Made by a program: the position numbers and the translations under genes. DNA of 64,000 nucleotides from an uncultured Lachnospiraceae bacterium. Lineage in GTDB: Bacteria; Bacillota; Clostridia; Lachnospirales; Lachnospiraceae. Shown piece after piece: positions 54,375 to 64,000 of the stretch (position 1 is its first letter; each line of letters opens with the position of its first letter). The DNA is taken from positions 1-64,000 of the forward strand of contig ONAD01000003.1 in assembly GCA_900315735.1 (NCBI GenBank), read 5' to 3'. The notes beneath the pieces are model-generated. The model was not told where the DNA came from, did no database searches, and was given only the letters and a program-made list of their open reading frames with translations.

Positions 54375-55418
54375 ATGAACGAGAACGAATTAGATGAAAG
54401 AAAAACAAAAATCTTAAATGCAATCATTCGCAACTATCTGGAAACGGGTGAGCCGGTTGGTTCAAGAACCATTTCCAAGTATACGGATTTGAACTTAAGT
54501 TCCGCAACAATCCGGAATGAGATGTCGGACTTAGAAGAGATGGGATATATTTTACAGCCGCATACATCGGCAGGAAGAATTCCATCCGATAAGGGATATC
54601 GCTTCTATGTAGATAATCTGATTGCAGAGAAGGACAAAGAAGTATCCGATATGAAAGAGTTCGTAATTGAGCATACGGAGAAGATGGAACAGGTATTGCA
54701 GCAGGTGGCAAAGCTGTTGGCGAACAACACGAATTACACCACCATGATAACAGCACCGCAGTACCACCACAACAGCCTGAAATTCATTCAGTTATCCAAT
54801 GTGGATGATGAGCATATTCTGGCAGTTGTCGTATTGGAAGGCAATCTTGTAAAGAATAAGATGATTCCGATAGAAGAACCGATAGACAATGAGCATATGT
54901 TAAAACTTAACATGCTTTTGAATACACATTTAAATGGATTGTCATTAGATCAGATTAATCTGGGCACCATAGCAGTGTTGAAAGAAAAAGCCGGTATCCA
55001 TTCCAAAGTCATCAGCGATGTATTGGATGCAGTAGCAGAAGCAATCAGCGAAGACGAGGATTTGGAGATATATACCAGCGGCGCAACGAATATCTTTAAA
55101 TATCCGGAGTTATCGGATTCGCAGAAAGCCGGAGAGCTTTTAAATGCGTTAGAAGAGAAGAAACAGTTAGTAAGTCTGGTGACGGATAACCTCAACAATG
55201 AGGAAAACGGCATACAGGTTTATATAGGAGATGAATCTCCAATTCAGACCATGAAGGACTGCAGCGTGGTAACAGCCACCTACGAACTTGGCAAAGGCGT
55301 AAAAGGAACGATAGGAATTATCGGACCGAAGCGTATGGATTATGAAAATGTCATGGATAATCTGAAGAATTTGAAATCACAACTGGAAGGCATATTTGAT
55401 AAGCCGAAGAAAGAATAG
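54375..55418 (+). CDS. hrcA: Heat-inducible transcription repressor HrcA
   Basis: A 347-residue repressor of class I heat-shock genes. The N-terminal winged helix (residues 1-75) has IIRNYLETGEPVGSRTISK and SSATIRNEMSDLEEMGYI; the rest is the inserted dimerisation and GAF-like region. HrcA binds CIRCE sites and is kept active by GroEL. The window holds two such sites, here and before htpG. GGAGAAAG lies before the ATG. It is the first gene of the operon. Confidence 0.96.
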   Translation: MNENELDERKTKILNAIIRNYLETGEPVGSRTISKYTDLNLSSATIRNEMSDLEEMGYILQPHTSAGRIPSDKGYRFYVDNLIAEKDKEVSDMKEFVIEHTEKMEQVLQQVAKLLANNTNYTTMITAPQYHHNSLKFIQLSNVDDEHILAVVVLEGNLVKNKMIPIEEPIDNEHMLKLNMLLNTHLNGLSLDQINLGTIAVLKEKAGIHSKVISDVLDAVAEAISEDEDLEIYTSGATNIFKYPELSDSQKAGELLNALEEKKQLVSLVTDNLNNEENGIQVYIGDESPIQTMKDCSVVTATYELGKGVKGTIGIIGPKRMDYENVMDNLKNLKSQLEGIFDKPKKE

Positions 55419-55438
55419 CATAGAAAGGTGGTAAGGAA

Positions 55439-56092
55439 GTGGCAGAAGAAAAGAAAGAAGAAGTGCTTGAGGAAGTATTAGAAGACTTAGAAGCAGAGGA
55501 TGCGAAAAAGAAAGAAGAAGCACAGGATACCGCCTCAGAAGAAAAAGAAGTTGAGGCAGAAGAAAAAGCGGAAGATACCGATTCTGAATCGGAAGAAATA
55601 GAGAAAGAAGATGAAGAGAAAAAGAAAGGTATCTTTAAAAAGAAAGACAAGAAAGATAAGAAGGACGAACAGATTGAGGATTTAACAGACCGGCTGAAAC
55701 GTCAGATGGCAGAATTTGAAAATTTCCGTAAGAGAACGGAAAAAGAAAAGAGCCAGATGTATGACATGGGAGCCAGCGCAATCTTAGAGAAAATCCTTCC
55801 AGTCATCGACAATTTTGAAAGAGGGCTTGCAGCCGTACCGGAAGAGGACAAAAACAATGGCTTCGTAGAAGGTATGGATAAGATTTATAAGCAGATGATG
55901 ACAGTGCTGACAGAGGTTGGTGTAACACCGATTGAAGCAGCAGGTCAGGAGTTTGACCCGAATCTCCATAATGCAGTAATGCATGTGGAAGATGAAGAAC
56001 TCGGTGAGAATGTAGTAGCCGAGGAGTTCCAGAAAGGTTACAAGTACAAAGAAAATGTAATCAGACATAGCATGGTAAAAGTAGCGAATTAA
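55439..56092 (+). CDS. grpE: Nucleotide exchange factor GrpE
   Basis: A 217-residue protein with GTG start at 55439 behind AAGGTGGTAAGG. The first 65 residues are extremely acidic (Glu-rich), followed by a lysine block (KKKGIFKKKDKKDKKDE). The long coiled coil (about 80-125) contains LKRQMAEFENFRKRTEKEK, and the C-terminal beta domain has PNLHNAVMHVEDEE and GYKYKENVIRHSMVKV. It releases ADP from DnaK. The N-terminal acidic tail is longer than in many homologs. Confidence 0.95.
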   Translation: MAEEKKEEVLEEVLEDLEAEDAKKKEEAQDTASEEKEVEAEEKAEDTDSESEEIEKEDEEKKKGIFKKKDKKDKKDEQIEDLTDRLKRQMAEFENFRKRTEKEKSQMYDMGASAILEKILPVIDNFERGLAAVPEEDKNNGFVEGMDKIYKQMMTVLTEVGVTPIEAAGQEFDPNLHNAVMHVEDEELGENVVAEEFQKGYKYKENVIRHSMVKVAN

Positions 56093-56098
56093 GCATAG

Positions 56099-57991
<1,893 letters not shown>

Positions 57992-58015
57992 TTCTACAGA
58001 TAAAGAAACAGTAGA

Positions 58016-58044
58016 AAGGGTTGGCAGTTTTACTGTCAACCCTT
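58016..58044 (+). other. Intercistronic hairpin between dnaK and dnaJ
   Basis: AAGGGTTGGCAG (58016-58027) pairs with CTGTCAACCCTT (58033-58044) with a single G-U wobble and a 5-base loop. No U-run follows, so it looks like an RNA-stabilising or processing element rather than a full terminator. It may lower dnaJ output relative to dnaK. Confidence 0.65.
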
Positions 58045-58069
58045 ACAAACGGTAAAGAGGGAATAGATT

Positions 58070-59248
58070 ATGGCAGAACAGAAAAGAGACTATTACGAGG
58101 TCTTAGGCGTTGACAAAAGCGCAGATGACGCAGCAATAAAAAAAGCATATCGTGTCCTTGCCAAGAAATATCATCCGGATATGAACCCGGGGGATAAAGA
58201 AGCAGAAAAGAAATTCAAGGAAGCATCTGAAGCATATGCAGTACTGAGTGACCCGGAGAAGAGAAGACAGTATGACCAGTTTGGCCATGCGGCCTTTGAT
58301 GGCGGTGCCGGCGGAGCAGGCGGATTTGATTTCTCAGGTATGGATATGGGAGACATTTTCGGAAGCTTTGGAGATATTTTCGGAGATTTCTTTGGCGGCG
58401 GCGGAAGACGCAGCAGCAACAACGGACCGATGAAGGGAGCCAATGTACGTGCCAGTGTCAGAATTACATTTGAAGAGGCTGCATTTGGCTGTGAGAAAGA
58501 AATTGATTTAGTATTAAAGGATGAATGTAAGACCTGCCATGGTACAGGAGCAAAGCCGGGAACCAGTCCGGAGACCTGTAGCAAGTGTCAGGGAAAAGGA
58601 AAAGTGGTATATACCCAGCAGTCCTTATTTGGTATGGTACAGAATGTGCAGACTTGTCCGGAATGTAACGGAAGCGGTAAAATTGTTCGTGACAAATGTC
58701 CGGACTGTCGTGGAACCGGATACATTGTCAGCAAGAAGAAGATTAAGGTCAGCATTCCTGCCGGAATTGATAACGGCCAGAGTGTAAGAATCCGTGAGAA
58801 AGGTGAGCCGGGCGTAAATGGCGGACCAAGAGGAGACCTTCTGGTAGAAGTAGTAGTATCCCGTCATCCAATCCTTCAGAGACAGGGTATGGATGTATAT
58901 TCAACTGCACCAATCAGTTTTGCACAGGCAGCACTGGGCGGAGAAGTAAGAATTACAACCATCGACGGCGATGTGGTCTATGAAGTAAAACCTGGTACAC
59001 AGACCGACATCAGAATCCGTCTGAAAGGAAAAGGAATCCCATCCCTGCGTAACAAAGCAGTCCGTGGTGACCAGTATGTTACACTTGTAGTTCAGGTTCC
59101 GACCGGATTAAATGAAGCTGCAAAAGAGGCACTGCGCCAGTTTGATGCAGAGACCGGTAATTCTTTAAAGACACAGAACGGTGCGGCAGGCACGAAAAAG
59201 AAAAAAGGATTTATGGGCAAAATCAAAGAGTCCTTAGATGATTTATAA
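58070..59248 (+). CDS. dnaJ: Chaperone protein DnaJ
   Basis: A 392-residue type I Hsp40. The J-domain (residues 5-70) has the HPD triad in [17 protein letters not shown] Gly/Phe-rich region (about 75-115, [14 protein letters not shown]) follows. Four zinc-finger repeats lie at about 155-225: [24 protein letters not shown] and CPDCRGTG. The C-terminal substrate-binding domains close the protein. It delivers clients to DnaK and stimulates its ATPase. It is the last gene of the HrcA operon before a terminator. Confidence 0.97.
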   Translation: MAEQKRDYYEVLGVDKSADDAAIKKAYRVLAKKYHPDMNPGDKEAEKKFKEASEAYAVLSDPEKRRQYDQFGHAAFDGGAGGAGGFDFSGMDMGDIFGSFGDIFGDFFGGGGRRSSNNGPMKGANVRASVRITFEEAAFGCEKEIDLVLKDECKTCHGTGAKPGTSPETCSKCQGKGKVVYTQQSLFGMVQNVQTCPECNGSGKIVRDKCPDCRGTGYIVSKKKIKVSIPAGIDNGQSVRIREKGEPGVNGGPRGDLLVEVVVSRHPILQRQGMDVYSTAPISFAQAALGGEVRITTIDGDVVYEVKPGTQTDIRIRLKGKGIPSLRNKAVRGDQYVTLVVQVPTGLNEAAKEALRQFDAETGNSLKTQNGAAGTKKKKGFMGKIKESLDDL

Positions 59249-59255
59249 AAATGAT

Positions 59256-59292
59256 AAAGCTGTTTCCTGAAAAATGGAGGCAGCTTTTTTTT
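59256..59292 (+). terminator. Terminator of the dnaK operon
   Basis: AAAGCTG (59256-59262) pairs with CAGCTTT (59281-59287), with additional CC/GG pairing inside, followed by a run of T. It begins 8 bases after the dnaJ stop. Confidence 0.78.
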
Positions 59293-59339
59293 GAGTACTG
59301 TGATAACTCGGGAAACCTGTAAAAGTGGGTTTCTCGTTG

Positions 59340-59368
59340 TTGCATTTTGTGACAACATATTGTATACT
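59340..59368 (+). promoter_or_regulatory. Promoter for the coiled-coil J-domain gene
   Basis: TTGCAT (59340-59345), 17-bp spacer, TATACT (59363-59368). A hairpin GGGAAACC/GGTTTCTC lies just upstream (about 59309-59336). Confidence 0.7.
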
Positions 59369-59441
59369 GTTCCTGATTCATAAGTTTTTTGTAACCATAT
59401 GTTGACTTAGGCACTCGTTTATGAGACAAGGAGAGAGATTT

Positions 59442-59966
59442 ATGAAGCAGCATAACAGCGCTGTGATTAAGAAGGATGCAGCACAGTTTGATAAGTGGTG
59501 TTTTCAGCAGACTGTGGAACTGGAACATACAAGAAGAGAACTGGAAAATTCCAAACGCGAGATGGAACGCCATCAGCGGGAGTTAGAACGCCAGAAGCGG
59601 AAATTCGAGATGGAGAAAAATCTTGAACAGGAGCGGATGAAGCGGGAACAGCATCTTTTTGATATGAAGTGGAAAATATTAGAAAGTGAGCTTCAAAAGC
59701 TTGCTGCCGAAAAAGAGAAAGTGGAGCGGCAGAGAGACTTCTACAGCAGAGTCCATGAATTTGAGCATGAGAACAGACCGAAGTCCTCGAACATTGTAAA
59801 AGGTGAGATGTTCTTTATGGGCGTAGGCAATGAAAAATCATTGCGGAAACGTTATAAAGACCTGATTAAGATTTATCATCCGGATAATCTCAACGGAGAC
59901 ACCGGTACGATTCAGGAAATCAACCGGGAGTATCAGATATTGATGCAGAAGATGGAAGTAAAATAG
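59442..59966 (+). CDS. Coiled-coil protein with C-terminal J-domain
   Basis: A 174-residue protein starting at ATG 59442 behind AAGGAGAG (an earlier in-frame ATG at 59421 is less favoured). Residues about 20-100 form a continuous, highly charged coiled coil (Arg/Glu/Lys heptads such as RRELENSKREMERHQRELE). Residues about 120-174 are a J-domain: EKSLRKRYKDLIKIYHPDNL holds the HPD triad, then INREYQIL. A J-domain at the C-terminus with no zinc finger suggests a specialised DnaK partner. It has its own promoter, outside CIRCE control. The targets are unknown. Confidence 0.8.
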   Translation: MKQHNSAVIKKDAAQFDKWCFQQTVELEHTRRELENSKREMERHQRELERQKRKFEMEKNLEQERMKREQHLFDMKWKILESELQKLAAEKEKVERQRDFYSRVHEFEHENRPKSSNIVKGEMFFMGVGNEKSLRKRYKDLIKIYHPDNLNGDTGTIQEINREYQILMQKMEVK

Positions 59967-60005
59967 CAGCAATAATAGCACAGTAATGACATAGCGATAA
60001 ACAGG

Positions 60006-60043
60006 AAAATCAACGGGCATAAAAATATGTTCCGTTGATTTTT
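60006..60043 (+). terminator. Terminator after the J-domain gene
   Basis: AAAATCAACGG (60006-60016) pairs with CCGTTGATTTT (60032-60042), followed by further T residues. Confidence 0.85.
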
Positions 60044-60134
60044 GCATTGCCGGATATTCGTAAGAAGCTGCCGGTGGAAGGCTCAGTTGGAGTACAGTTG
60101 ATTCCCTTACAGTTGCGAAAAATAAAAAGCTATG

Positions 60135-60163
60135 TTAAGATTAAAATGTTTGCTTTTTATAAT
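60135..60163 (+). promoter_or_regulatory. Promoter for prmA
   Basis: TTAAGA (60135-60140), 17-bp spacer, perfect TATAAT (60158-60163), about 30 bp before the prmA start. Confidence 0.55.
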
Positions 60164-60195
60164 AGAAGGTTAAGATAAGAACAGGAGCAGAAACT

Positions 60196-61146
60196 ATGAA
60201 ATGGGATAAATATACAATAGATACAACAACAGAAGCTGAGGATTTTATCAGCATGATGTTATCTGAAAATGGCATTGAAGGAATTGAAATCGAAGACAAT
60301 GTGCCATTGACCAAAGAAGAAACAGGAGAAATGTTTATTGATTTTCCACCGGAGCTTCCACCGGATGAAGGAAAGAGCAAAGTCAGCTTTTATTTAGAGG
60401 CAGGGGAAGACCATACTGAGACCTTAAAAGCAGTCCGTATTGGCTTGGAGCAGTTAAGAAGCATGGTAGAAATTGGAAGCGGAGATATTACCTCCAGCCA
60501 GACCGAGGATATCGACTGGATTAATAACTGGAAGCAGTTCTTTTCCTCTTTTTATATCGATGATATTTTAATCAAACCAACCTGGGAACCATTAAAGGAA
60601 GAAGATAAAAATAAATTCTTAATCGAGATTGACCCGGGTATTTCCTTTGGAACAGGAAAGCATGAGACAACACAGCTTTGCATCCGCCAGATTCGGAAAT
60701 ATTTAAAAGAAGGCGAACGTGTCCTGGATGTAGGATGCGGCAGCGGAATCTTATCCATTGCGGCATTAAAGCTTGGTGCAGGCAGTGTGGTTGGAACAGA
60801 TGTAGATGGAGATTGTATTACATCAACCCATGAAAATATGACAGTCAATCATCTTGCAGAAGATTTAGGCGAATTTTATGTGGGAAATCTGATTGATGAT
60901 AAGGCATTTCAGAATAAGATTGGCACAGGATATGATCTGGTAGTAGCGAATATCTTAGCAGATATTATTATTCCGATGGCACCGGCACTTTATCAGTGTG
61001 CGAAAGAGCAGGGCGTTCTTATTACTTCTGGAATTATTGATTTTAAAGAAAACGAAGTAAAAGAAGCTTTGAAACAGGCAGGTTTTGAAATCTTAGAAGT
61101 CAACCATCAGGGCGAATGGGTCAATGTAACCGCACGGAAAAATTAG
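60196..61146 (+). CDS. prmA: Ribosomal protein L11 methyltransferase
   Basis: A 316-residue SAM-dependent enzyme that methylates ribosomal protein L11. The N-terminal L11-binding domain is followed by the class I methyltransferase fold: FGTGKHETTQLCIRQI near residue 151, motif I VLDVGCGSGILSIAALKLGA near 175, and VVANILADIIIPMAP near 249, a Prm/N6-type motif. Length is normal. dnaJ-prmA-rsmE is the standard order in Firmicutes; here the J-domain gene lies between dnaJ and prmA. Confidence 0.95.
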   Translation: MKWDKYTIDTTTEAEDFISMMLSENGIEGIEIEDNVPLTKEETGEMFIDFPPELPPDEGKSKVSFYLEAGEDHTETLKAVRIGLEQLRSMVEIGSGDITSSQTEDIDWINNWKQFFSSFYIDDILIKPTWEPLKEEDKNKFLIEIDPGISFGTGKHETTQLCIRQIRKYLKEGERVLDVGCGSGILSIAALKLGAGSVVGTDVDGDCITSTHENMTVNHLAEDLGEFYVGNLIDDKAFQNKIGTGYDLVVANILADIIIPMAPALYQCAKEQGVLITSGIIDFKENEVKEALKQAGFEILEVNHQGEWVNVTARKN

Positions 61147-61157
61147 AGGTAAAATAG

Positions 61158-61913
61158 ATGCATCAGTTTTTTGTTGAAAAAAGCCAGGTGGGCAAAGAAT
61201 ATGTTACCATAACCGGAAGCGATGTAAATCATATCCGGAATGTACTGCGTATGAAAATCGGAGAGACGATTCGCGTCAGTGACCGGGAAGGTGGCAATTA
61301 TTTTTGTAAAATTGCAGAAACCGGAGAAAATTTCGTGCAGGCAGATATTGTATCTGTGGATGAAGAAGGAACCGAGCTTCCGTCTAAAATTTATCTTTTT
61401 CAGGCATTGCCAAAGGGAGATCGGATGGAGACAGTGATTGAAAAAGCAGTAGAGCTTGGTGTCTATGAAATCATTCCGGTGGCCATGAAATACTGTGTGG
61501 TAAAGCTGGATGGAAAAAAAGCCGCACAGCGGGTACAGAAATGGCAGGCACAGGCAGAGACTGCAGCAAAACAGTCAAAGCGCAGTATCATTCCAAAGAT
61601 TCACGAAGTGGTTTCTTTTCAGGAAGCCTTGAAGCTGGCAGATGACTGTGACATCCGCTTAGTGCCTTATGAAAATGAAAATGGCATGGAAGGAACCAGG
61701 GCAGTATTAGAGCAAATCGAACCGGGGAAGAGTATCAGTATCATGATAGGACCGGAAGGCGGATTTGCAGAGGAAGAGATTGCAAAGGCAAGAGAAACCA
61801 TGCAGTCCATTTCCTTAGGAAGAAGAATACTTCGGACAGATACAGCGGGCATCTGCATGATGTCTATGCTGATGCTGCAATTAGAGAGCCGTATAGAAAG
61901 AAAAATACAGTAA
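61158..61913 (+). CDS. rsmE: 16S rRNA m3U1498 methyltransferase
   Basis: A 251-residue SPOUT methyltransferase that modifies U1498 in the 16S rRNA decoding region. The N-terminal PUA-like part contains GSDVNHIRNVLRMKIGE (residues 20-36). The knotted C-terminal domain has IMIGPEGGFAEEEI near residue 198 and SLGRRILRTDTAGICMMSML near 222, which bind SAM. It starts 11 bases after prmA, so they are probably one transcript with the cysteine desulfurase gene that follows. Confidence 0.95.
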   Translation: MHQFFVEKSQVGKEYVTITGSDVNHIRNVLRMKIGETIRVSDREGGNYFCKIAETGENFVQADIVSVDEEGTELPSKIYLFQALPKGDRMETVIEKAVELGVYEIIPVAMKYCVVKLDGKKAAQRVQKWQAQAETAAKQSKRSIIPKIHEVVSFQEALKLADDCDIRLVPYENENGMEGTRAVLEQIEPGKSISIMIGPEGGFAEEEIAKARETMQSISLGRRILRTDTAGICMMSMLMLQLESRIERKIQ

Positions 61914-61929
61914 GAAAGTGTAGAAAAAT

Positions 61930-63096
61930 ATGGAAGCATATCTGGATAATTCTGCGACCACCCGCTGCAGTGACCGGGCGTGTCAGATGATGGTAGACCT
62001 TCTGACGAAGGATTATGGCAATCCATCTTCCCTTCATATGAAAGGAATTGAAGCAGAACGATTTGTTGAGACTGCAAAGAAGAAAATAGCAAAAACATTA
62101 AGAGTATCCGAAAAAGAAATCATATTTACATCCGGTGGAACAGAGTCAAATAACCTTGCGATTATCGGTGCTGCAATGGCAAACCGCAGAGCGGGAAATC
62201 ATATTATTACCACATCCATTGAACATGCATCCGTAGAGAATCCAATGGAATTCTTAAGGGAACAGGGCTTTGACATTACTTATCTTTCAGTAGATGAGAA
62301 TGGAATTATTTCAATGGAAGAGTTAGAAGAAGCAGTAACGGAACAGACTATTCTTGTTTCCATGATGCAGGTAAATAATGAAATTGGAGCCATCGAGCCG
62401 GTTGCAGAAGCCGCAGCGCTTATTAAGAAAAAAAATCCGAATACACTGATTCATGTAGATGCAATCCAGTCGTATGGAAAAATGTATATCTATCCAAAGA
62501 AGCTTGGCATAGACATGCTTTCCGTCAGCGGACATAAGATTCACGGACCGAAGGGAAGCGGATTTCTCTGGGTGAAAGAAAAGACCAAATTAAAGCCGTT
62601 GATATTAGGCGGTGGACAGCAGAAAGGAATGCGTTCCGGAACGGAAAATGTACCGGCAATTGCAGGTCTTGGAGAAGCAGCAGAAGAAATCTATGAGAAT
62701 CTCGATGAAAAGAGAGCGCATCTTTACGGATTAAAGCAGCGTTTTATTGGTGGAATCGAAAAACTGGAAGGAACCCATGTAAATGGAAAGACCGGAGAGG
62801 ATTCTGCACCGCATATTGTCAGCGTCAGCTTTGAAGGAATCCGGAGTGAAGTATTATTACATTCACTGGAAGATCGAGGTATCTATGTATCTTCCGGTTC
62901 TGCCTGTTCTTCGAATAATCATGCAGGCAAGCAGAAGGGAAGCAAGACCCTTAGAAACATTCATTTAAAAGAAAATCTTCTGGATTCCACACTGCGTTTT
63001 TCCTTCAGTGTGCATACAACGGAAGAGGAGATTGATTACGCGTTAGAAGTACTGGGAGAGCTGCTTCCGGTATTGAAGAAATATACAAGACATTAA
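61930..63096 (+). CDS. Cysteine desulfurase (NifS/IscS type)
   Basis: A 388-residue PLP enzyme that removes sulfur from cysteine as a persulfide for thiolation or iron-sulfur assembly. YLDNSATTRCSD opens the protein. The PLP Lys is in SVSGHKIHGPKGSGFLWVK near residue 203, and the active-site Cys is in VSSGSACSSNNHAGKQKG near residue 324. No scaffold gene (iscU) is adjacent; the next gene is thiI, so its main task is probably to supply sulfur to ThiI for 4-thiouridine in tRNA, like Bacillus NifZ. Confidence 0.92.
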   Translation: MEAYLDNSATTRCSDRACQMMVDLLTKDYGNPSSLHMKGIEAERFVETAKKKIAKTLRVSEKEIIFTSGGTESNNLAIIGAAMANRRAGNHIITTSIEHASVENPMEFLREQGFDITYLSVDENGIISMEELEEAVTEQTILVSMMQVNNEIGAIEPVAEAAALIKKKNPNTLIHVDAIQSYGKMYIYPKKLGIDMLSVSGHKIHGPKGSGFLWVKEKTKLKPLILGGGQQKGMRSGTENVPAIAGLGEAAEEIYENLDEKRAHLYGLKQRFIGGIEKLEGTHVNGKTGEDSAPHIVSVSFEGIRSEVLLHSLEDRGIYVSSGSACSSNNHAGKQKGSKTLRNIHLKENLLDSTLRFSFSVHTTEEEIDYALEVLGELLPVLKKYTRH

Positions 63097-63113
63097 AAGA
63101 GAAAGGAAATCAT

Positions 63114-64000
63114 ATGTATAAATCATTTCTGGTAAAATATGGAGAAATCGGAGTAAAGGGAAAGAACCGTTACATTTTTGAAAATATGTTAATGGAGCAG
63201 ATCCGCCATGCATTAAAGACTGCAGAGGGCGAGTTTGAAGTAACCAAAGAGCAGGGAAGAATTTATGTCAATGTAGTATCCGATGACTACGATTATGACG
63301 AGACAGTAGAGGCATTAAGCCGTGTGTTTGGTATCGTGGGATTCTGCCCGCTGCTTCAGGTAGAGGATGAAGGCTTCGACAAATTAGCAGAGACAGTAGT
63401 AGATTATCTGGGTAAAGAATATCCGGAAAAGAACTTTACATTTAAAGTAAATGCAAGAAGAGCAAGAAAGAATTATCCACTGGATTCCATGGAAATCAAT
63501 GCTGAAATGGGTGGAAAAATCTTAGATGCATTCCCGGAAAGCAAAGTAGACGTGCATAACCCGGAGGTTATGGTCTGCATCGAAATCAGAAGCCTTATCA
63601 ATATTTATTCCAAGGAAATTCCGGGACCGGGTGGAATGCCGGTAGGTTCTAACGGAAAAGCAATGTTATTATTATCCGGCGGAATCGACAGCCCGGTAGC
63701 AGGTTATATGATTGCAAAACGTGGAGTAGCACTGGACGCAACTTATTTCCATGCACCGCCATATACTTCAGAGCGTGCAAAACAGAAGGTAGTGGACTTG
63801 GCAAAACTGGTAGCAAGATACAGTGGACCAATCAACCTTCATGTAGTGAATTTTACCGACATCCAGCTTTACATTTATGAGAAATGTCCGCATGAGGAGC
63901 TTACCATTATCATGCGTCGTTATATGATGAAACTGGCAGAGCATTTCGCAAAAGAAAACCGCTGCTTAGGTCTGATTACAGGAGAGAGTATCGGACAGGT
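63114..64000 (+). CDS. thiI: tRNA 4-thiouridine synthase ThiI, 5' part (runs off right edge)
   Basis: The frame is open from ATG 63114 (AAAGGAAA before it) to the end of the window, about 295 codons. It begins MYKSFLVKYGEIGVKGKNR, the ThiI ferredoxin-like start, followed by a THUMP domain (about 60-165). LLLSGGIDSPVAGYM near residue 186 is the PP-loop that adenylates U8 of tRNA. The C-terminal part of the PP-loop domain, and any rhodanese domain, lie outside. It takes sulfur from the cysteine desulfurase encoded just before it. Confidence 0.95.
   Translation, partial: MYKSFLVKYGEIGVKGKNRYIFENMLMEQIRHALKTAEGEFEVTKEQGRIYVNVVSDDYDYDETVEALSRVFGIVGFCPLLQVEDEGFDKLAETVVDYLGKEYPEKNFTFKVNARRARKNYPLDSMEINAEMGGKILDAFPESKVDVHNPEVMVCIEIRSLINIYSKEIPGPGGMPVGSNGKAMLLLSGGIDSPVAGYMIAKRGVALDATYFHAPPYTSERAKQKVVDLAKLVARYSGPINLHVVNFTDIQLYIYEKCPHEELTIIMRRYMMKLAEHFAKENRCLGLITGESIGQ

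Overview
The window looks like a chromosomal segment of a spore-forming Clostridia bacterium, most likely a Lachnospiraceae member. The evidence is moderately AT-rich DNA with strong AGGAGG-type ribosome binding sites, the gram-positive recombinase addB-addA, the sporulation genes gpr and spoIIP, a hrcA-grpE-dnaK-dnaJ operon under CIRCE control, and several lineage-typical proteins (DUF3877, COG2509 flavoprotein, a ~1,400-residue dehydratase-activase-like protein). The species cannot be named from the sequence alone. No rRNA, tRNA, CRISPR array or recognisable riboswitch was seen.

Layout. 1-3250 is mobile DNA: the start of a conjugative-element prgI-like gene running off the left edge, a Tn916-type integrase stub fused to another gene's tail, and an IS66-family insertion with its three genes. 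3296-6756 holds a lipoprotein, a DUF3877 protein, an RNase H and a LacI-type repressor. 6758-17794 holds addB-addA, then a ~507-bp fold-back sequence, then maf, a small acidic protein, a COG2509 flavoprotein and a parvulin-like foldase lipoprotein. 17809-25332 runs on the minus strand: htpG with its own CIRCE, a membrane-anchored glycosyltransferase and the giant activase. 25507-30594 holds a rhomboid-like protein that seems to lack its catalytic residues, glnS, a DUF2225 protein and a MocR-type regulator. 30609-37102 is the arginine block: argG facing away from argC-GNAT-argJ-argB-argD, with ArgR-like operators between. 37112-45597 holds a solute-binding-like protein, a ComEA-like lipoprotein, a two-component system, a GerMN lipoprotein, comEC and holA. 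45692-53823 holds rpsT (minus), gpr, spoIIP, an MBOAT/SGNH acyl-transfer pair, lepA and hemW. 53932-64000 holds a second, 250-bp fold-back, the hrcA heat-shock operon, a coiled-coil J-domain protein, prmA, rsmE, a cysteine desulfurase and the start of thiI.

How the genes fit together. HrcA, encoded here, should control both its own operon and htpG through two perfect CIRCE elements. The arginine genes form a divergent regulon with boxes lying on the argC promoter. ComEA/ComEC concern DNA uptake and sit near the replication gene holA. The cysteine desulfurase and ThiI form the usual sulfur-relay pair for 4-thiouridine in tRNA.

Most unusual: two long imperfect inverted repeats filling spaces between core genes (addA-maf and hemW-hrcA); a probable ATT start for comEC; a promoter that would make holA mRNA leaderless; two acidic insertions in HtpG and an unusual arrangement of sites at its promoter; an acetyltransferase inside the arginine operon; and the coiled-coil J-protein beside dnaJ.
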